Counted from the stretch's first letter, positions 9,431 through 19,015 are shown. The stretch: 64,000 nucleotides of DNA from HIMB114 sp052048155 (GCF_052048155.1 NZ_JBNAIK010000002.1:1-64000); one strand, 5' to 3'. Made by a program: numbers and translations. Notes: generated from the letters alone by a model not told the origin.

Positions 9431-10807
9431 TTATGACGCTTCTTGTATGCCATTTTTAGAAAAATTGGCATTTTTCTTAATTTCTTCTGAAATCAAAAAA
9501 GCAAGCTCTAATGCTTGGTTAGCATTCAATCTAGGGTCGCAATGAGTATGGTATCTATTCGATAAATCCTTATCAGTAATATTTTGAGCCCCACCTGTAC
9601 ATTCAGTTACATCTTGACCTGTCATCTCAATATGCAAGCCTCCTGCAAAAGTACCCTGGTCTTGGTGTACTTTGAAGAAATTCTTTACTTCGCTTAACAC
9701 ACTATCAAAAGGTCTAGTTTTAAAACCTGTTGAAGATTTGATTGTATTCCCGTGCATAGGATCACACGACCAAATTACATTTCGTCCAGCTTTTTTAACT
9801 TCTTTGATTAAATTTGGTAAAAATTTTGTAACTTGATCGTGACCAAATCTTGCAATCAAGGTTATTCTACCCGGTTCATTATCAGGATTCAAAACCTCAG
9901 TTAATTTTACAATTTCTTTTGGATTAGATGTAGGTCCACATTTTATACCTAAAGGATTTTTTATACCTTTGCAGTATTCAACATGTGCACCATCTAATTG
10001 TCTAGTTCTATCTCCAATCCATAGAAAGTGTGCTGACGTATTATGATATTCGCCAGTTGTGGAGTCTACTCTTGTCATTGCTTCTTCTACAGGTAACAAT
10101 AATGCCTCGTGACTTGTGTAAAAGTTAACAGTCCTAAGTCTTCTATTGTTCTCTGAATTTATTCCGCAAGCTTCCATGAAAGCAAGAGCATCGCTAACTT
10201 TTTCAGCAATTTCTTTATATTTCTTCTGAGCTGTCTCATTAACAAATGACATATTCCATAAATGTACCTTATTCAGATCAGCAAAACCTCCTTGAGAAAA
10301 AGCACGTAGTAAATTTAATGTTGCAGCTGATTGCGAATAAGCCTTTAGCAATCTTTCTGGCTGCGGGTCTCTACCTTCTTTGGTAAACTCCATTGAATTT
10401 ATGTTATCACCTAAATAACTTGGTAATTCCTTTCCATCTTTAACTTCAACTGGTGAACTTCTGGGTTTTGAAAATTGTCCAGCTACTCTACCAACTTTGA
10501 TAACAGGTAGTTTTGAAGATACTGTTAATATAAGTGACATTTGTAATACCACTTTAAAAAAATCCCTGATGTTATTTGGATGAAATTCTAAAAAACTCTC
10601 TGCACAATCTCCACCTTGAAGCAAAAATGCTTTTCCTTGAGAAACTTCACCAAGTTTTTTCTTTAATGATCTAGACTCTCCAGCAAAAACTAACGGAGGA
10701 AAAGTAGATAACTCTTTTAAAACATTATCTATCTTTCCCTGATCAGCATAAATAGGTTGATGCTTGATTGGTTTAGATCTCCAGCTATTTAATTTCCAAC
10801 TACTCAT
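9431..10807 (-). CDS. Class II 3-deoxy-7-phosphoheptulonate synthase
   Basis: This enzyme condenses phosphoenolpyruvate and erythrose 4-phosphate, the first step of the shikimate pathway. The 458-residue protein belongs to class II (plant type): it begins with SSWKLNSWRSKPIKHQP and contains LLQGGDCAESF, KVGRVAGQFSKPRS, and the metal/substrate region HLWIGDRTRQ-like (here HFLWIGDRTRQ) and WSCDPMHGNT. Class II enzymes are common in alphaproteobacteria. The nearest same-strand neighbours are glmS upstream (45-nt gap) and nadE downstream. Confidence 0.95.
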   Translation of the reverse strand: MSSWKLNSWRSKPIKHQPIYADQGKIDNVLKELSTFPPLVFAGESRSLKKKLGEVSQGKAFLLQGGDCAESFLEFHPNNIRDFFKVVLQMSLILTVSSKLPVIKVGRVAGQFSKPRSSPVEVKDGKELPSYLGDNINSMEFTKEGRDPQPERLLKAYSQSAATLNLLRAFSQGGFADLNKVHLWNMSFVNETAQKKYKEIAEKVSDALAFMEACGINSENNRRLRTVNFYTSHEALLLPVEEAMTRVDSTTGEYHNTSAHFLWIGDRTRQLDGAHVEYCKGIKNPLGIKCGPTSNPKEIVKLTEVLNPDNEPGRITLIARFGHDQVTKFLPNLIKEVKKAGRNVIWSCDPMHGNTIKSSTGFKTRPFDSVLSEVKNFFKVHQDQGTFAGGLHIEMTGQDVTECTGGAQNITDKDLSNRYHTHCDPRLNANQALELAFLISEEIKKNANFSKNGIQEAS

Positions 10808-10852
10808 ACAACCATGAGTATATAAACTCTAAGATGTAATTAACAAGATAAA

Positions 10853-12673
10853 TTATTCTACGGTAACTGACTTTGCTAAATTTCTAGGTTTATCAATATC
10901 GTATCCTAAAGAATTTGCAGCATAGTAAGCAAGTAATTGCAACGGGATTGTTACAAGAAATGGAAAAAGATCCTCTGAAATTGTTTCAACTTGAATTTTT
11001 TTCCATAAATTTTCTGAACTTATTTCATCTGTACTTTTATTCGATATCAATAGAACTTTACCACCTCTAGATATTACTTCCTGCATATTAGATACCGTTT
11101 TTTTATAGAACTCATCACGTGGCGCAATCACAACAACTGGCATTCCATTTTCAATTAAGGCTAAAGGACCATGCTTCATTTCACCCGCTGGATAACCTTC
11201 AGCATGAACATAAGCAAGCTCTTTAAGCTTTAATGCTCCTTCAAGTGCTATCGGGAAAGAATATCCTCGTCCTAAAAACATCGAGCCTTTTGCTTTGGAA
11301 AAATCTTTAGAAGCTTCTTGAATTTCACTCTCGCATTTTAAAGTACCTTCAATTAATTGCGGAAGCTTCAAAAGATTATCGATTTTTTTACTATAATTGT
11401 TTTTAGAAATTTCATTTCTTGAAAAAGATAATTTTAGTGTTAATAAATATAATACTAGTAATTGTCCTAGAAATGCCTTTGTAGATGCGACACCAACTTC
11501 TGGTCCACAATGAATTGGCAAAACATAGTCTGAGGCTCTTGCAATTGAACTTTCAACAACATTTACAACAGAGCAAGTTTTCATCTTATTTTTTACACAT
11601 AAATCTAAAGCTGCATAAGTATCTGCGGTTTCACCTGACTGAGATACAAAAATGTATAATTGTGAACTCTTAAATTTATTTTTTCTATATCTAAACTCAG
11701 AGGCAATATCAGTTTCAACCTCAATATCAGTTAATTGTTCAATCCAATATTTAGCCATTAAACAAGAATGATAAGCCGTACCACATCCGATTAGCTTAAT
11801 ACTCTCTATTTTTTTACTATCCCACGGGAAATTAATGATATTGATCTCCTTATTAATTTTATCGATATACTCTTTTAAACAAGATTTTATTGTATCTGGC
11901 TGTTCATGAATTTCTTTTGCCATAAAATGTTTGAAGTTCCCTTTGTCATAACTTTGTTCATCGTTTGAAACTTCCAATACCTCTTTATTAACTTTTTCAC
12001 CTTCAGAATTAAAAAACTCAACTTGATTTTTATGAATAAAACAAAATTCACCATCATTGAGATAGCTGACTTTGTTTGTCATCGTTTTTAAAGCGTAGGA
12101 ATCTGAACCTAAATAATTTTCATTTGGTCCATAGCCAACTGCTAATGGAGAACCTCTTCTTGCTCCAACAATAACATCTGGAAAATCTTTGAATATAATT
12201 CCAAGAGCAAAACTTCCATGTAATCTCTTTAGCATTTTTAATATTGAAGTTTTTAAATCATTTTTTTTTAGATATTCTGTAATTAAGTGAGTAATAACTT
12301 CAGTATCAGTTTGAGATTTAAATTCATGACCAGCTCTAATTAAATGTTTTTTTAATAAAGTTGAATTTTCAATAATACCATTGTGAACTACAGATACTTT
12401 TTCTGATGAATGAGGATGGGCATTAATTTGGCTTGGCTGTCCGTGCGTTGCCCATCTAACATGACCAATACCAATAGGTCCGTCATTTTTATTCTTAAAA
12501 ATTATATTTTCTAAGCTCTCTACTCTCCCTTCGCACTTTGTTTCGTTAATGAAACCATCTTTAAGCGTTGCTACTCCAGCTGAATCATATCCTCTATACT
12601 CTAATTTTTTAAGAGAATTTAATATAATTCCAGTTACAGGCTTGCTGCTATTTATTCCTACAATTCCACACAT
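10853..12673 (-). CDS. glmS: Glutamine-fructose-6-phosphate aminotransferase
   Basis: GlmS makes glucosamine 6-phosphate from fructose 6-phosphate and glutamine, the entry to UDP-GlcNAc for peptidoglycan and lipid A. The 606-residue protein starts MCGIVG, with Cys2 exposed as N-terminal nucleophile after Met removal. It has the glutaminase domain (GHVRWATHGQP, HNGIIEN) and two SIS domains (IGCGTAYHS; SQSGETADT; the C-terminal end KPRNLAKSVTVE is canonical). It lies 9 nt downstream of glmU, so the two consecutive-pathway genes are co-transcribed. I saw no room for a glmS ribozyme. Confidence 0.97.
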   Translation of the reverse strand: MCGIVGINSSKPVTGIILNSLKKLEYRGYDSAGVATLKDGFINETKCEGRVESLENIIFKNKNDGPIGIGHVRWATHGQPSQINAHPHSSEKVSVVHNGIIENSTLLKKHLIRAGHEFKSQTDTEVITHLITEYLKKNDLKTSILKMLKRLHGSFALGIIFKDFPDVIVGARRGSPLAVGYGPNENYLGSDSYALKTMTNKVSYLNDGEFCFIHKNQVEFFNSEGEKVNKEVLEVSNDEQSYDKGNFKHFMAKEIHEQPDTIKSCLKEYIDKINKEINIINFPWDSKKIESIKLIGCGTAYHSCLMAKYWIEQLTDIEVETDIASEFRYRKNKFKSSQLYIFVSQSGETADTYAALDLCVKNKMKTCSVVNVVESSIARASDYVLPIHCGPEVGVASTKAFLGQLLVLYLLTLKLSFSRNEISKNNYSKKIDNLLKLPQLIEGTLKCESEIQEASKDFSKAKGSMFLGRGYSFPIALEGALKLKELAYVHAEGYPAGEMKHGPLALIENGMPVVVIAPRDEFYKKTVSNMQEVISRGGKVLLISNKSTDEISSENLWKKIQVETISEDLFPFLVTIPLQLLAYYAANSLGYDIDKPRNLAKSVTVE

Positions 12674-12682
12674 TTTATTTTT

Positions 12683-13978
12683 TTATTTCTTTTTTCTTAA
12701 ATTTCTTTGTTCAGCTCTTGTTAATGCCAAACTATTATCTTTTACATTTTTACTAATTGAAGATCCTGCGCCAACTAAAGAATTTTTACCAATTGTAACT
12801 GGAGCTATTAATGACGTATTTGAGCCGATAAATGCTGAGTCCTTAATAGTAGTTTTAAACTTATTTTTACCATCATAATTACAAGTAATTGTTCCTGCTC
12901 CAATATTAACTTGCTTTCCAACCGAAGCATCTCCAATATATGAAAGATGATTTACTTTTGATCCTTTGCCTATTTTAGATTTTTTTATTTCAACAAAATT
13001 TCCAACTTTTGAATTATCCTCTAAAATTGAGCCAGGTCTTAATCTAGCATAAGGACCAACCTCAACTTTATTTTTAATCTTTGCATCTTCTAAATGACTA
13101 AACGATTTTATAATTACATTATTGCCTATGGTTACTTTTTTTCCTATCACCACAAATGGCTCTATTTTTACATTCTTTCCAATTTTAGTATCTGATGACA
13201 AATAAACAGTACTAGGATCAACAAACTTAACACCTTGTTTAATAAATTTTTTTCTCAATCTATCTTGCATAATTTTTTCTGCTTCTAGTAATTCGATTTG
13301 GTCATTTACGCCAACAGCATTTTTCTCGTTCTGGGCTAAAACTAAGTTAATTTTAAGGCGATATTGCCTCGAAAGCTTAACTATATCAGTTAAATAGTAT
13401 TCTTTTTTCCTATTTTTATTATCTATTTTTTTTACAAGATTTAATGATTGGTAATCAAAAGCCATTATTCCAGAATTGCATGTTGTTAATTTCTTTTGCC
13501 TTGTATTGGCTTCTTTAAATTCAACAATCTCACTAACTCCATTCTTATTATGAATAATAATTCCATATGACTTGTTATCTTTTTTTTTAAAACCCAATAA
13601 AACTAAATTACTTTTTTTAATCTCGTCATACATTAGTTGAATGTCTTTGCTTTCAACGAGTGGGTTATCACCATACAAAACTAACAATTTTTCACTTTTT
13701 TTAATTTTAACCTTATTTAAAAAAACCTGAACTGCGTGACCAGTCCCTTGCTGAGGATGTTGAATTAAAAAATTTTCTTTTGGAAATAATTTTTTAACAA
13801 ATGTCATTTGTTTATTTATTAAAATAAAAACTTTTTTTGGCTTTAATAATTTAGACTGGTCCAAAACATGCTCTAACATTATTTTTTCATTGAGCTTGTG
13901 AAGAACTTTTGGCAATTTAGAATTCATTCTAGTTCCCTTGCCCGCAGCAAGAATAAGGATATTTAGGTTATTTGCCAT
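12683..13978 (-). CDS. glmU: Bifunctional GlcNAc-1-phosphate uridyltransferase / GlcN-1-P acetyltransferase
   Basis: GlmU acetylates glucosamine 1-phosphate and couples it to UTP, yielding UDP-GlcNAc. The 431-residue protein has the nucleotidyltransferase signature LAAGKGTRMNSKLPKVLHKL (residues 11-30) and a C-terminal left-handed beta-helix with hexapeptide repeats (NIGAGTITCNYDGKNKF, AFIGSN, VGAGS). It is shorter than the roughly 456 residues of E. coli GlmU, mostly at the basic C-terminus (RNLRKKK). It is the first gene of glmU-glmS and is divergent from gph across a 64-nt gap that must hold both promoters. Confidence 0.95.
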   Translation of the reverse strand: MANNLNILILAAGKGTRMNSKLPKVLHKLNEKIMLEHVLDQSKLLKPKKVFILINKQMTFVKKLFPKENFLIQHPQQGTGHAVQVFLNKVKIKKSEKLLVLYGDNPLVESKDIQLMYDEIKKSNLVLLGFKKKDNKSYGIIIHNKNGVSEIVEFKEANTRQKKLTTCNSGIMAFDYQSLNLVKKIDNKNRKKEYYLTDIVKLSRQYRLKINLVLAQNEKNAVGVNDQIELLEAEKIMQDRLRKKFIKQGVKFVDPSTVYLSSDTKIGKNVKIEPFVVIGKKVTIGNNVIIKSFSHLEDAKIKNKVEVGPYARLRPGSILEDNSKVGNFVEIKKSKIGKGSKVNHLSYIGDASVGKQVNIGAGTITCNYDGKNKFKTTIKDSAFIGSNTSLIAPVTIGKNSLVGAGSSISKNVKDNSLALTRAEQRNLRKKK

Positions 13979-14042
13979 AAGTGATTGTGTAATATACTAA
14001 TATGAGTCAGTATTAATTCACAAATTGTTACTTAATTAATTG

Positions 14043-14729
14043 ATGAAAAATTGTTTAGTTTTTGACCTTGATGGTACTTTAGTAGACACCGCTCCAGATC
14101 TTATGACGGCTCATAATTATGTCATGAAAAAATATGGTTATGAAGAAAAACCACTAGAAAGTATCAGGCATTTAGCAGGTCGTGGAGCTGCAGCAATGTT
14201 AATTAGATCAATCGATGCTCAAGGAAACTTGATTAAAAAAAATCCAATTGATCCTGAAACTCACAAGCAAATGACAGATGATTTTATATCTTTTTATAGA
14301 AAAAATATTTCCGGACATTCTACAATTAGAAAAAATGTAATCTCTCTATTGGATTGGTGTAAAGAAAAAGATATTATTTGTGCAGTCTGTACAAATAAAA
14401 GAGAAGATCTTGCAATTAAACTTTTAAAAGAAATTAATCTTTATAACTATTTTGATTATGTTGCAGGTGCAGATACATTTAATTATAGAAAACCAGATCC
14501 AAGACACCTTACTGATATTTTAGATATTTTGGATATTGATAAAAAAAATTCTATTATGCTAGGAGACTCTGAAACAGATGCAAATACTGCCAAAGCAGCA
14601 AAGGTACATTTTATTCTAATTAATGATGGGTATACTGAACAAAAACTAGAAGATATTCATCATGATCATTTAATTGAAGATTTTGAGGCGGTTAAGCGGA
14701 TAGCGTCAAATTACCTTACTATTAAATAA
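14043..14729 (+). CDS. gph: HAD hydrolase, phosphoglycolate phosphatase type
   Basis: Likely removes phosphate from 2-phosphoglycolate. The 228-residue HAD protein starts MKNCLVFDLDGTLVDTAPDL, with catalytic Asp8 and Asp10, and has a CTNKRED motif II region and GDSETDANTAKAA as motif IV. I chose the ATG at 14043 over the in-frame TTG three bases earlier because the protein then begins right at the first beta strand. Substrate specificity within HAD subfamily IA cannot be proven from sequence. It is followed by prpB after 33 nt. Confidence 0.8.
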   Translation: MKNCLVFDLDGTLVDTAPDLMTAHNYVMKKYGYEEKPLESIRHLAGRGAAAMLIRSIDAQGNLIKKNPIDPETHKQMTDDFISFYRKNISGHSTIRKNVISLLDWCKEKDIICAVCTNKREDLAIKLLKEINLYNYFDYVAGADTFNYRKPDPRHLTDILDILDIDKKNSIMLGDSETDANTAKAAKVHFILINDGYTEQKLEDIHHDHLIEDFEAVKRIASNYLTIK

Positions 14730-14762
14730 TTACTATTAAAATTATTGTAGTATAAACCCAAA

Positions 14763-15668
14763 ATGCATTTTGTAGAAAAAAATCCTACTGAAAAAAAAGC
14801 TGAATTTGCAAAAAAATTAAAAAGCGGAAAACTCTTACGTTTTCCTGGTGCTTATAATCCTTTAGTCGCAAAATTGATTGAACAAATCGGATATGATGGA
14901 GTTTATGTATCTGGTGGTGTTATGGCTAATGATTTGGGTTTTCCAGACATCGGACTTACAACATTAAATGATGTAGCAAATCGCTCACATCAAATAGCAA
15001 GAGTAACAAACCTTCCAACGATTATTGATATTGATACAGGATTTGGTGAAGCAATGAATGTCTCAAGAACTATCCAAACTATAGAAACATTAGGCGTTTC
15101 TGGATGTCATCTTGAAGATCAAACTAACCCCAAAAGATGCGGTCATTTAGATAATAAAGAACTCGTTTCAACCCAAGATATGGTTAAAAAAATAAAAGCA
15201 GCAGTTGATGCTAGAGTTGATAAAAATTTTTTAATTATTGCTAGAACTGATGCAAATGCAGTTGAAGGCTTAGATAAAACAATAGATCGTTGCAAAGCTT
15301 ATGTTGATGCTGGTGCTGATATGATTTTTCCAGAAGCCATGAAAGATGAGAGTGAATTTGCAAAAATGAGAAAAGAGTTAAAATGTTATCTTTTAGCTAA
15401 CATGACAGAGTTTGGAAAATCTAAACTTTTAACAAAAGAAGAATTAGAAAACCTTGGTTATAATTTAGTTATATACCCGGTAACTACACAAAGATTAGCA
15501 ATGAAAAACGTAGAAGATGGACTTAGACAAATTTTTGAAGAAGGACACCAAAATAATGTTATTGATAAGATGCAAACTAGAAAAAGACTCTATGAAGTAG
15601 TTGATTATGAAAAATATGGAGAGTTTGATCAGTCAGTATTTAATTTTTCACAAAAAGGACATGAATAA
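14763..15668 (+). CDS. prpB: Methylisocitrate lyase (isocitrate lyase/PEP mutase family)
   Basis: PrpB splits 2-methylisocitrate to pyruvate and succinate at the end of the methylcitrate cycle. The 301-residue protein has the family's catalytic motif KRCGH at residues 124-128 (nucleophile Cys126), metal ligands in DIDTGFG (Asp89, Asp91) and the HLEDQ strand just before the catalytic loop. Adjacent prpC, overlapping by one base (TAATG), supports methylcitrate rather than isocitrate cleavage. Other members of the PEP mutase family are possible but less likely given KRCGH and the neighbour. Confidence 0.88.
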   Translation: MHFVEKNPTEKKAEFAKKLKSGKLLRFPGAYNPLVAKLIEQIGYDGVYVSGGVMANDLGFPDIGLTTLNDVANRSHQIARVTNLPTIIDIDTGFGEAMNVSRTIQTIETLGVSGCHLEDQTNPKRCGHLDNKELVSTQDMVKKIKAAVDARVDKNFLIIARTDANAVEGLDKTIDRCKAYVDAGADMIFPEAMKDESEFAKMRKELKCYLLANMTEFGKSKLLTKEELENLGYNLVIYPVTTQRLAMKNVEDGLRQIFEEGHQNNVIDKMQTRKRLYEVVDYEKYGEFDQSVFNFSQKGHE

Positions 15669-16780
15669 TGAGCGATGAAATTAAAAAAGGCTTAATTGGC
15701 GTTATATCAGATGAAACAAAAGTTTCTGAGGTAATGCCTGAAATTAATTCATTAACTTACAGAGGTTATACAGTTCAGGACTTATGTGCAAAATGTAAAT
15801 TTGAAGAAGTGGCCTACTTGTTACTTCATGATGATCTTCCAAATTCAAAACAATTAGAAGATTTTGAAAAAGAGGAAAGAGCAAATCGACCTATATCTGA
15901 AAATTTAAAATCTATTATCAAAAACTATCCAAAAAATGCTCATCCAATGGATACGACGAGAACATCAGTTAGTCATATGGGGTTAGAGGATCCTGATACT
16001 GCAGATAACTCTAAAGAAGCAAACATGAGAAAATCAATGAGACTTTTGGCTAAAATATCTACAGCTGTTGCTGCAAATTTCAGAGTTAGAAAAGGACAAG
16101 ATATAATTGATCCTGATCCAAAATTAGGATTTTGTGAAAATTTTTTTAATATGTGTTTTGGTAAAGTGCCAAGTCCAGAAGTTGTTAAAGCTTTTGATGT
16201 TTCAATGACTTTGTACGCAGAGCATAGTTTCAATGCCTCAACTTTCACATCAAGAGTAATCACAAGTAGCTTATCTGATCTTCACGGTGCAGTGGTTGGT
16301 GGAATAGCAAGTTTAAAAGGACCATTACATGGAGGCGCAAATGAAGCTGTTGCGCACATGTTAAATGAGGTTGGATCTCCTGATAAAGCTGAAAAATTCA
16401 TATTAAACAGAATTAAGAATAAAGAATTAATTATGGGATTTGGTCATAGAGTTTACAGAAACGGAGATTCTAGAGTTCCAACTATGACTGAATATTATCA
16501 TAAAACTGCGGAGTATTATCAAAACAAAGAATTGCCTGAGATTTCAAAGATACTTGAGGAAACGATGCTTAGAGAGAAAAATATTAAGCCAAATTTAGAT
16601 TTTCCAGCAGGTCCAACTTATTATTTAATGGGTTTTGATATTGATTTCTTTACACCAATTTTTATTGTTTCAAGAATTACAGGTTGGTCAGCACATATTA
16701 TGGAGCAATTTGAAAATAACAAATTAATTAGACCTCTTTCAAAATACACTGGTGCTCCACACAGAAAAATTGAAAAATAA
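15668..16780 (+). CDS. prpC: 2-Methylcitrate synthase / citrate synthase family
   Basis: Condenses propionyl-CoA (or acetyl-CoA) with oxaloacetate. The 370-residue protein has the short citrate-synthase architecture of PrpC, with LHGAVVGGIASLKGPLHGGANEA (split: first and second substrate His in LHGA and LHGG), the GFGHRVY motif with the third catalytic His, and the catalytic Asp in the NLDFPAGP region. Coupling to prpB by TAATG argues for methylcitrate synthase. No prpD or acnD is adjacent, so the dehydratase and hydratase steps must be encoded elsewhere. The 3' end overlaps the DUF4174 gene. Confidence 0.88.
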   Translation: MSDEIKKGLIGVISDETKVSEVMPEINSLTYRGYTVQDLCAKCKFEEVAYLLLHDDLPNSKQLEDFEKEERANRPISENLKSIIKNYPKNAHPMDTTRTSVSHMGLEDPDTADNSKEANMRKSMRLLAKISTAVAANFRVRKGQDIIDPDPKLGFCENFFNMCFGKVPSPEVVKAFDVSMTLYAEHSFNASTFTSRVITSSLSDLHGAVVGGIASLKGPLHGGANEAVAHMLNEVGSPDKAEKFILNRIKNKELIMGFGHRVYRNGDSRVPTMTEYYHKTAEYYQNKELPEISKILEETMLREKNIKPNLDFPAGPTYYLMGFDIDFFTPIFIVSRITGWSAHIMEQFENNKLIRPLSKYTGAPHRKIEK

Positions 16781-17048
16781 CACTTTAGATTTAGAAAAAT
16801 ACCTTTGGAAAAAAAGGTTAATACTCATAAATAAAAATCACTCTAAAATTAAAGAAATAAAAGATGAAATTAAAAATAATAAAGCTAAACTTTCTTCATA
16901 TAAAATTGAAAGCATTTTTATTCAAAATGAGTTTAAATCACCTATTACATTAATAGGATTAGATGGCCTAATAAAACTTGAGGAAGAAGATCTTAACTTA
17001 AATAAAATATTTAAACTCATATCAACAATGCCAATGGCTAATTTTTGA
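16770..17048 (+). CDS. DUF4174-like short protein
   Basis: The product is 92 residues from a TTG start at 16770, or 98 from a GTG at 16752; both overlap the prpC 3' end. It matches the DUF4174 pattern I know from alphaproteobacteria: an opening aromatic-basic block (LDLEKYLWKKRLILI), then a strand followed by LIGLDGLIKLEEE and an ending FKLISTMPMANF, close to the family's IGKDGG..K and AMPMR sequences. Family members usually have a signal peptide and about 120-150 residues; this one has no signal peptide and a shortened middle. The function is unknown. The 3' end overlaps the convergent DMT permease gene by 11 bases. Confidence 0.6.
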   Translation: MKNNTLDLEKYLWKKRLILINKNHSKIKEIKDEIKNNKAKLSSYKIESIFIQNEFKSPITLIGLDGLIKLEEEDLNLNKIFKLISTMPMANF

Positions 17049-17937
17049 TACTATTCTTTTTATATAACGGGGCGATTTGAGAAAATATTACTGCAAAAAT
17101 AATAAGAAATATTCCAAAGATTTTAATCTCATTTAGAAATTGATCTAAAATAATCCAGCCTGCTAATGCTGCTATAGCTCCTTCCAAAGAAAAAATAATA
17201 GCAACTGGTGCTGGGCTTAAATTTTGCTGGCTAAATATTTGAAGCATAAAAGCAAAGCCGCTAGATAAAATACCAACGTATAAAATTTCTTTATATTCTA
17301 ATAAAATATTTGCAAAAATTACCTCTTCAAAAATAAGTGCGGGTACAAAAGTAAAAATTGAACCAATCAAGCATTGAAGAGATGCGATTGTTATTGGATA
17401 ATTAAAAATTCTTAAAAGTTTTGAAATAAAAACTATGTGAAAAGACCAAAAAAGAGCATTAAATAATGCAATACTATCTCCTAATCTTACCACAACATTA
17501 TCAAGCTCAGTTAAGAATAGACCTCCTAATAAACATGTAAAAATTGAAGGCCACACGGACCAATGAATATTCTTTGAGAAAAAAAAATAAGAAACAAATG
17601 GAACAAAAACTACATACAAAACAGTAAATACAGCAGTATTTGCCACATCAGTATAAAGCAAAGCATATTGTTGAAGGGCATTGCCATAAGCTATTAAAAA
17701 ACCAATAAACAAAAGATAAATAAATACTTTTTTAAAATCATGCTTGCCTTGTTTTATTTTTTTAAAATCAATTATTATTAAAAATGGTAATAAAGTTAAA
17801 AAACCTAAAAATAATCTAGCTGAAGTAAACGTAAGTGGACCAATATGATCCATGCCCATATCTTGTGCAACAAATGCTGTACCCCAAATAAATGAAGTTA
17901 TCAAAGCACATGATAATGAAAAGATTTTACTATTCAT
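17038..17937 (-). CDS. DMT-superfamily EamA-type permease
   Basis: Inner-membrane exporter or importer of unknown substrate. The 299-residue protein has about ten hydrophobic segments arranged as two EamA repeats. The first opens with SFIWGTAFVAQDMGMDHIGP, characteristic of the RhaT/EamA family, and the second contains FSLEGAIAALAGWIIL, with the conserved EP/EG-type turn. The C-terminus is basic and cytoplasmic. It follows the nrdAB terminator directly and so probably has separate expression or lives on read-through. Amino acid or metabolite export is common in this family but cannot be assigned. Confidence 0.8.
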   Translation of the reverse strand: MNSKIFSLSCALITSFIWGTAFVAQDMGMDHIGPLTFTSARLFLGFLTLLPFLIIIDFKKIKQGKHDFKKVFIYLLFIGFLIAYGNALQQYALLYTDVANTAVFTVLYVVFVPFVSYFFFSKNIHWSVWPSIFTCLLGGLFLTELDNVVVRLGDSIALFNALFWSFHIVFISKLLRIFNYPITIASLQCLIGSIFTFVPALIFEEVIFANILLEYKEILYVGILSSGFAFMLQIFSQQNLSPAPVAIIFSLEGAIAALAGWIILDQFLNEIKIFGIFLIIFAVIFSQIAPLYKKNSIKN

Positions 17938-17940
17938 AAA

Positions 17941-17970
17941 AAAAGGGCAGTAGAATTATACTGCCCTTTT
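17941..17970 (-). terminator. Rho-independent terminator after nrdB
   Basis: A perfect 12-bp inverted repeat (17941-17952 with 17959-17970, loop of six) pairs AAAAGGGCAGTA with TACTGCCCTTTT. On the minus strand, downstream of the nrdB stop at 17987, the stem is followed by a run of T residues that runs into the start of the DMT permease gene. The flanking A/T runs on both sides mean it could also stop plus-strand transcription. Confidence 0.8.
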
Positions 17971-17986
17971 TAAAATTAAATATTAA

Positions 17987-19015
17987 TTATCTTGTAAAGT
18001 CAAATGCTTCAACCCACGAACCTTTTGTAGAAGCTTTTGAATATTCTGTTGCTCTACCTTCAAAGAAGTTCATGTGCTCAACACCATTCAACATGGTATC
18101 GATCCATTCTAGTGGATTTTCTTTAACATCATAAATTTCATCCAATTTTAACTGAACTAATCTTCTGTTTGCAATCCAACGGATGTAGTCTTTAATTTGT
18201 TGAGCTGTTAATCCTTCAATTGGACCCATTTCAAATGCAAGATCAATAAAAGCATCTTCATGCTCAACGATTGTTCTACAAGCGTCTGTGATTTCTTTTT
18301 TCAAAGACTCATCTAAAAGACCTGGGTTCTCAGCACAGAAAGTATTAAAAATTTTGATCATTGAATTACAATGCAAAGTCTCGTCTCTTACTGACCAAGT
18401 TACTACCTGCCCCATTCCCTTCATTTTATTAAATCTTGGGAAATTTAATAAAATTGCAAAACTTGCAAATAACTGAAGACCTTCAGTGAAAGCCGAGAAT
18501 ACCGCAACTGTTTTTGCAATCTCTCTTTTATTATTTACATTAAAGTTCTGCATGTAATCGTACTTATCTTTCATTTCTTTATACTTTAAGAAAGCTGAGT
18601 ACTCAGACTCTGGCATTCCGATTGTATCAAGTAAGTGAGAGTAAGCTGCAACGTGAATTGTTTCCATTGAAGCAAATGCAGTCATCATCATTAAAACTTC
18701 TGTAGGTTTAAATACTGTTGTGTAATGTCTTAGGTAACAGTTGTTTACTTCAACATCAGCTTGGGTAAAAAATCTGAATATTTGAGTTAAAAGATTTTTT
18801 TCATGAGCTGTTAGATTCTTTTGCCAATCTCTAACATCCTCAGCTAATGGAATTTCTTCCGGTAACCAGTGTATTCTTTGTTGGGTTAACCAAGCGTCAT
18901 AACACCATGGATATCTAAATGGTTTATAAACTGCTTTTTCTTTTAATAATCCTTCGTTATCACAATACCCATCGTAATAACCTGATTTTTCTTCTAATTT
19001 AGGTGCTACTGACAT
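17987..19015 (-). CDS. nrdB: Ribonucleoside-diphosphate reductase, beta subunit (class Ia type)
   Basis: NrdB carries the diiron-tyrosyl radical cofactor for deoxyribonucleotide synthesis. In the 342-residue protein, metal ligands and the radical tyrosine are visible: Asp87 in TQADVE, then Glu118, His121 and Tyr125 in METIHVAAYSH, followed by a Glu in FTEGLQ and Glu/His in RDETLHC. I chose the ATG at 19015 rather than an in-frame GTG at 19024 because an AGGAG ribosome-binding site sits 8 nt before it. That site lies in the last codons of nrdA, whose end overlaps nrdB by 10 bases. Confidence 0.95.
   Translation of the reverse strand: MSVAPKLEEKSGYYDGYCDNEGLLKEKAVYKPFRYPWCYDAWLTQQRIHWLPEEIPLAEDVRDWQKNLTAHEKNLLTQIFRFFTQADVEVNNCYLRHYTTVFKPTEVLMMMTAFASMETIHVAAYSHLLDTIGMPESEYSAFLKYKEMKDKYDYMQNFNVNNKREIAKTVAVFSAFTEGLQLFASFAILLNFPRFNKMKGMGQVVTWSVRDETLHCNSMIKIFNTFCAENPGLLDESLKKEITDACRTIVEHEDAFIDLAFEMGPIEGLTAQQIKDYIRWIANRRLVQLKLDEIYDVKENPLEWIDTMLNGVEHMNFFEGRATEYSKASTKGSWVEAFDFTR

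Noticed and set aside
12674..12682. glmS riboswitch/ribozyme or other riboswitch upstream of biosynthetic genes
   Set aside because: The glmU-glmS gap is only 9 nt, and no other leader in the window is long enough to hold a structured riboswitch that I can recognise.
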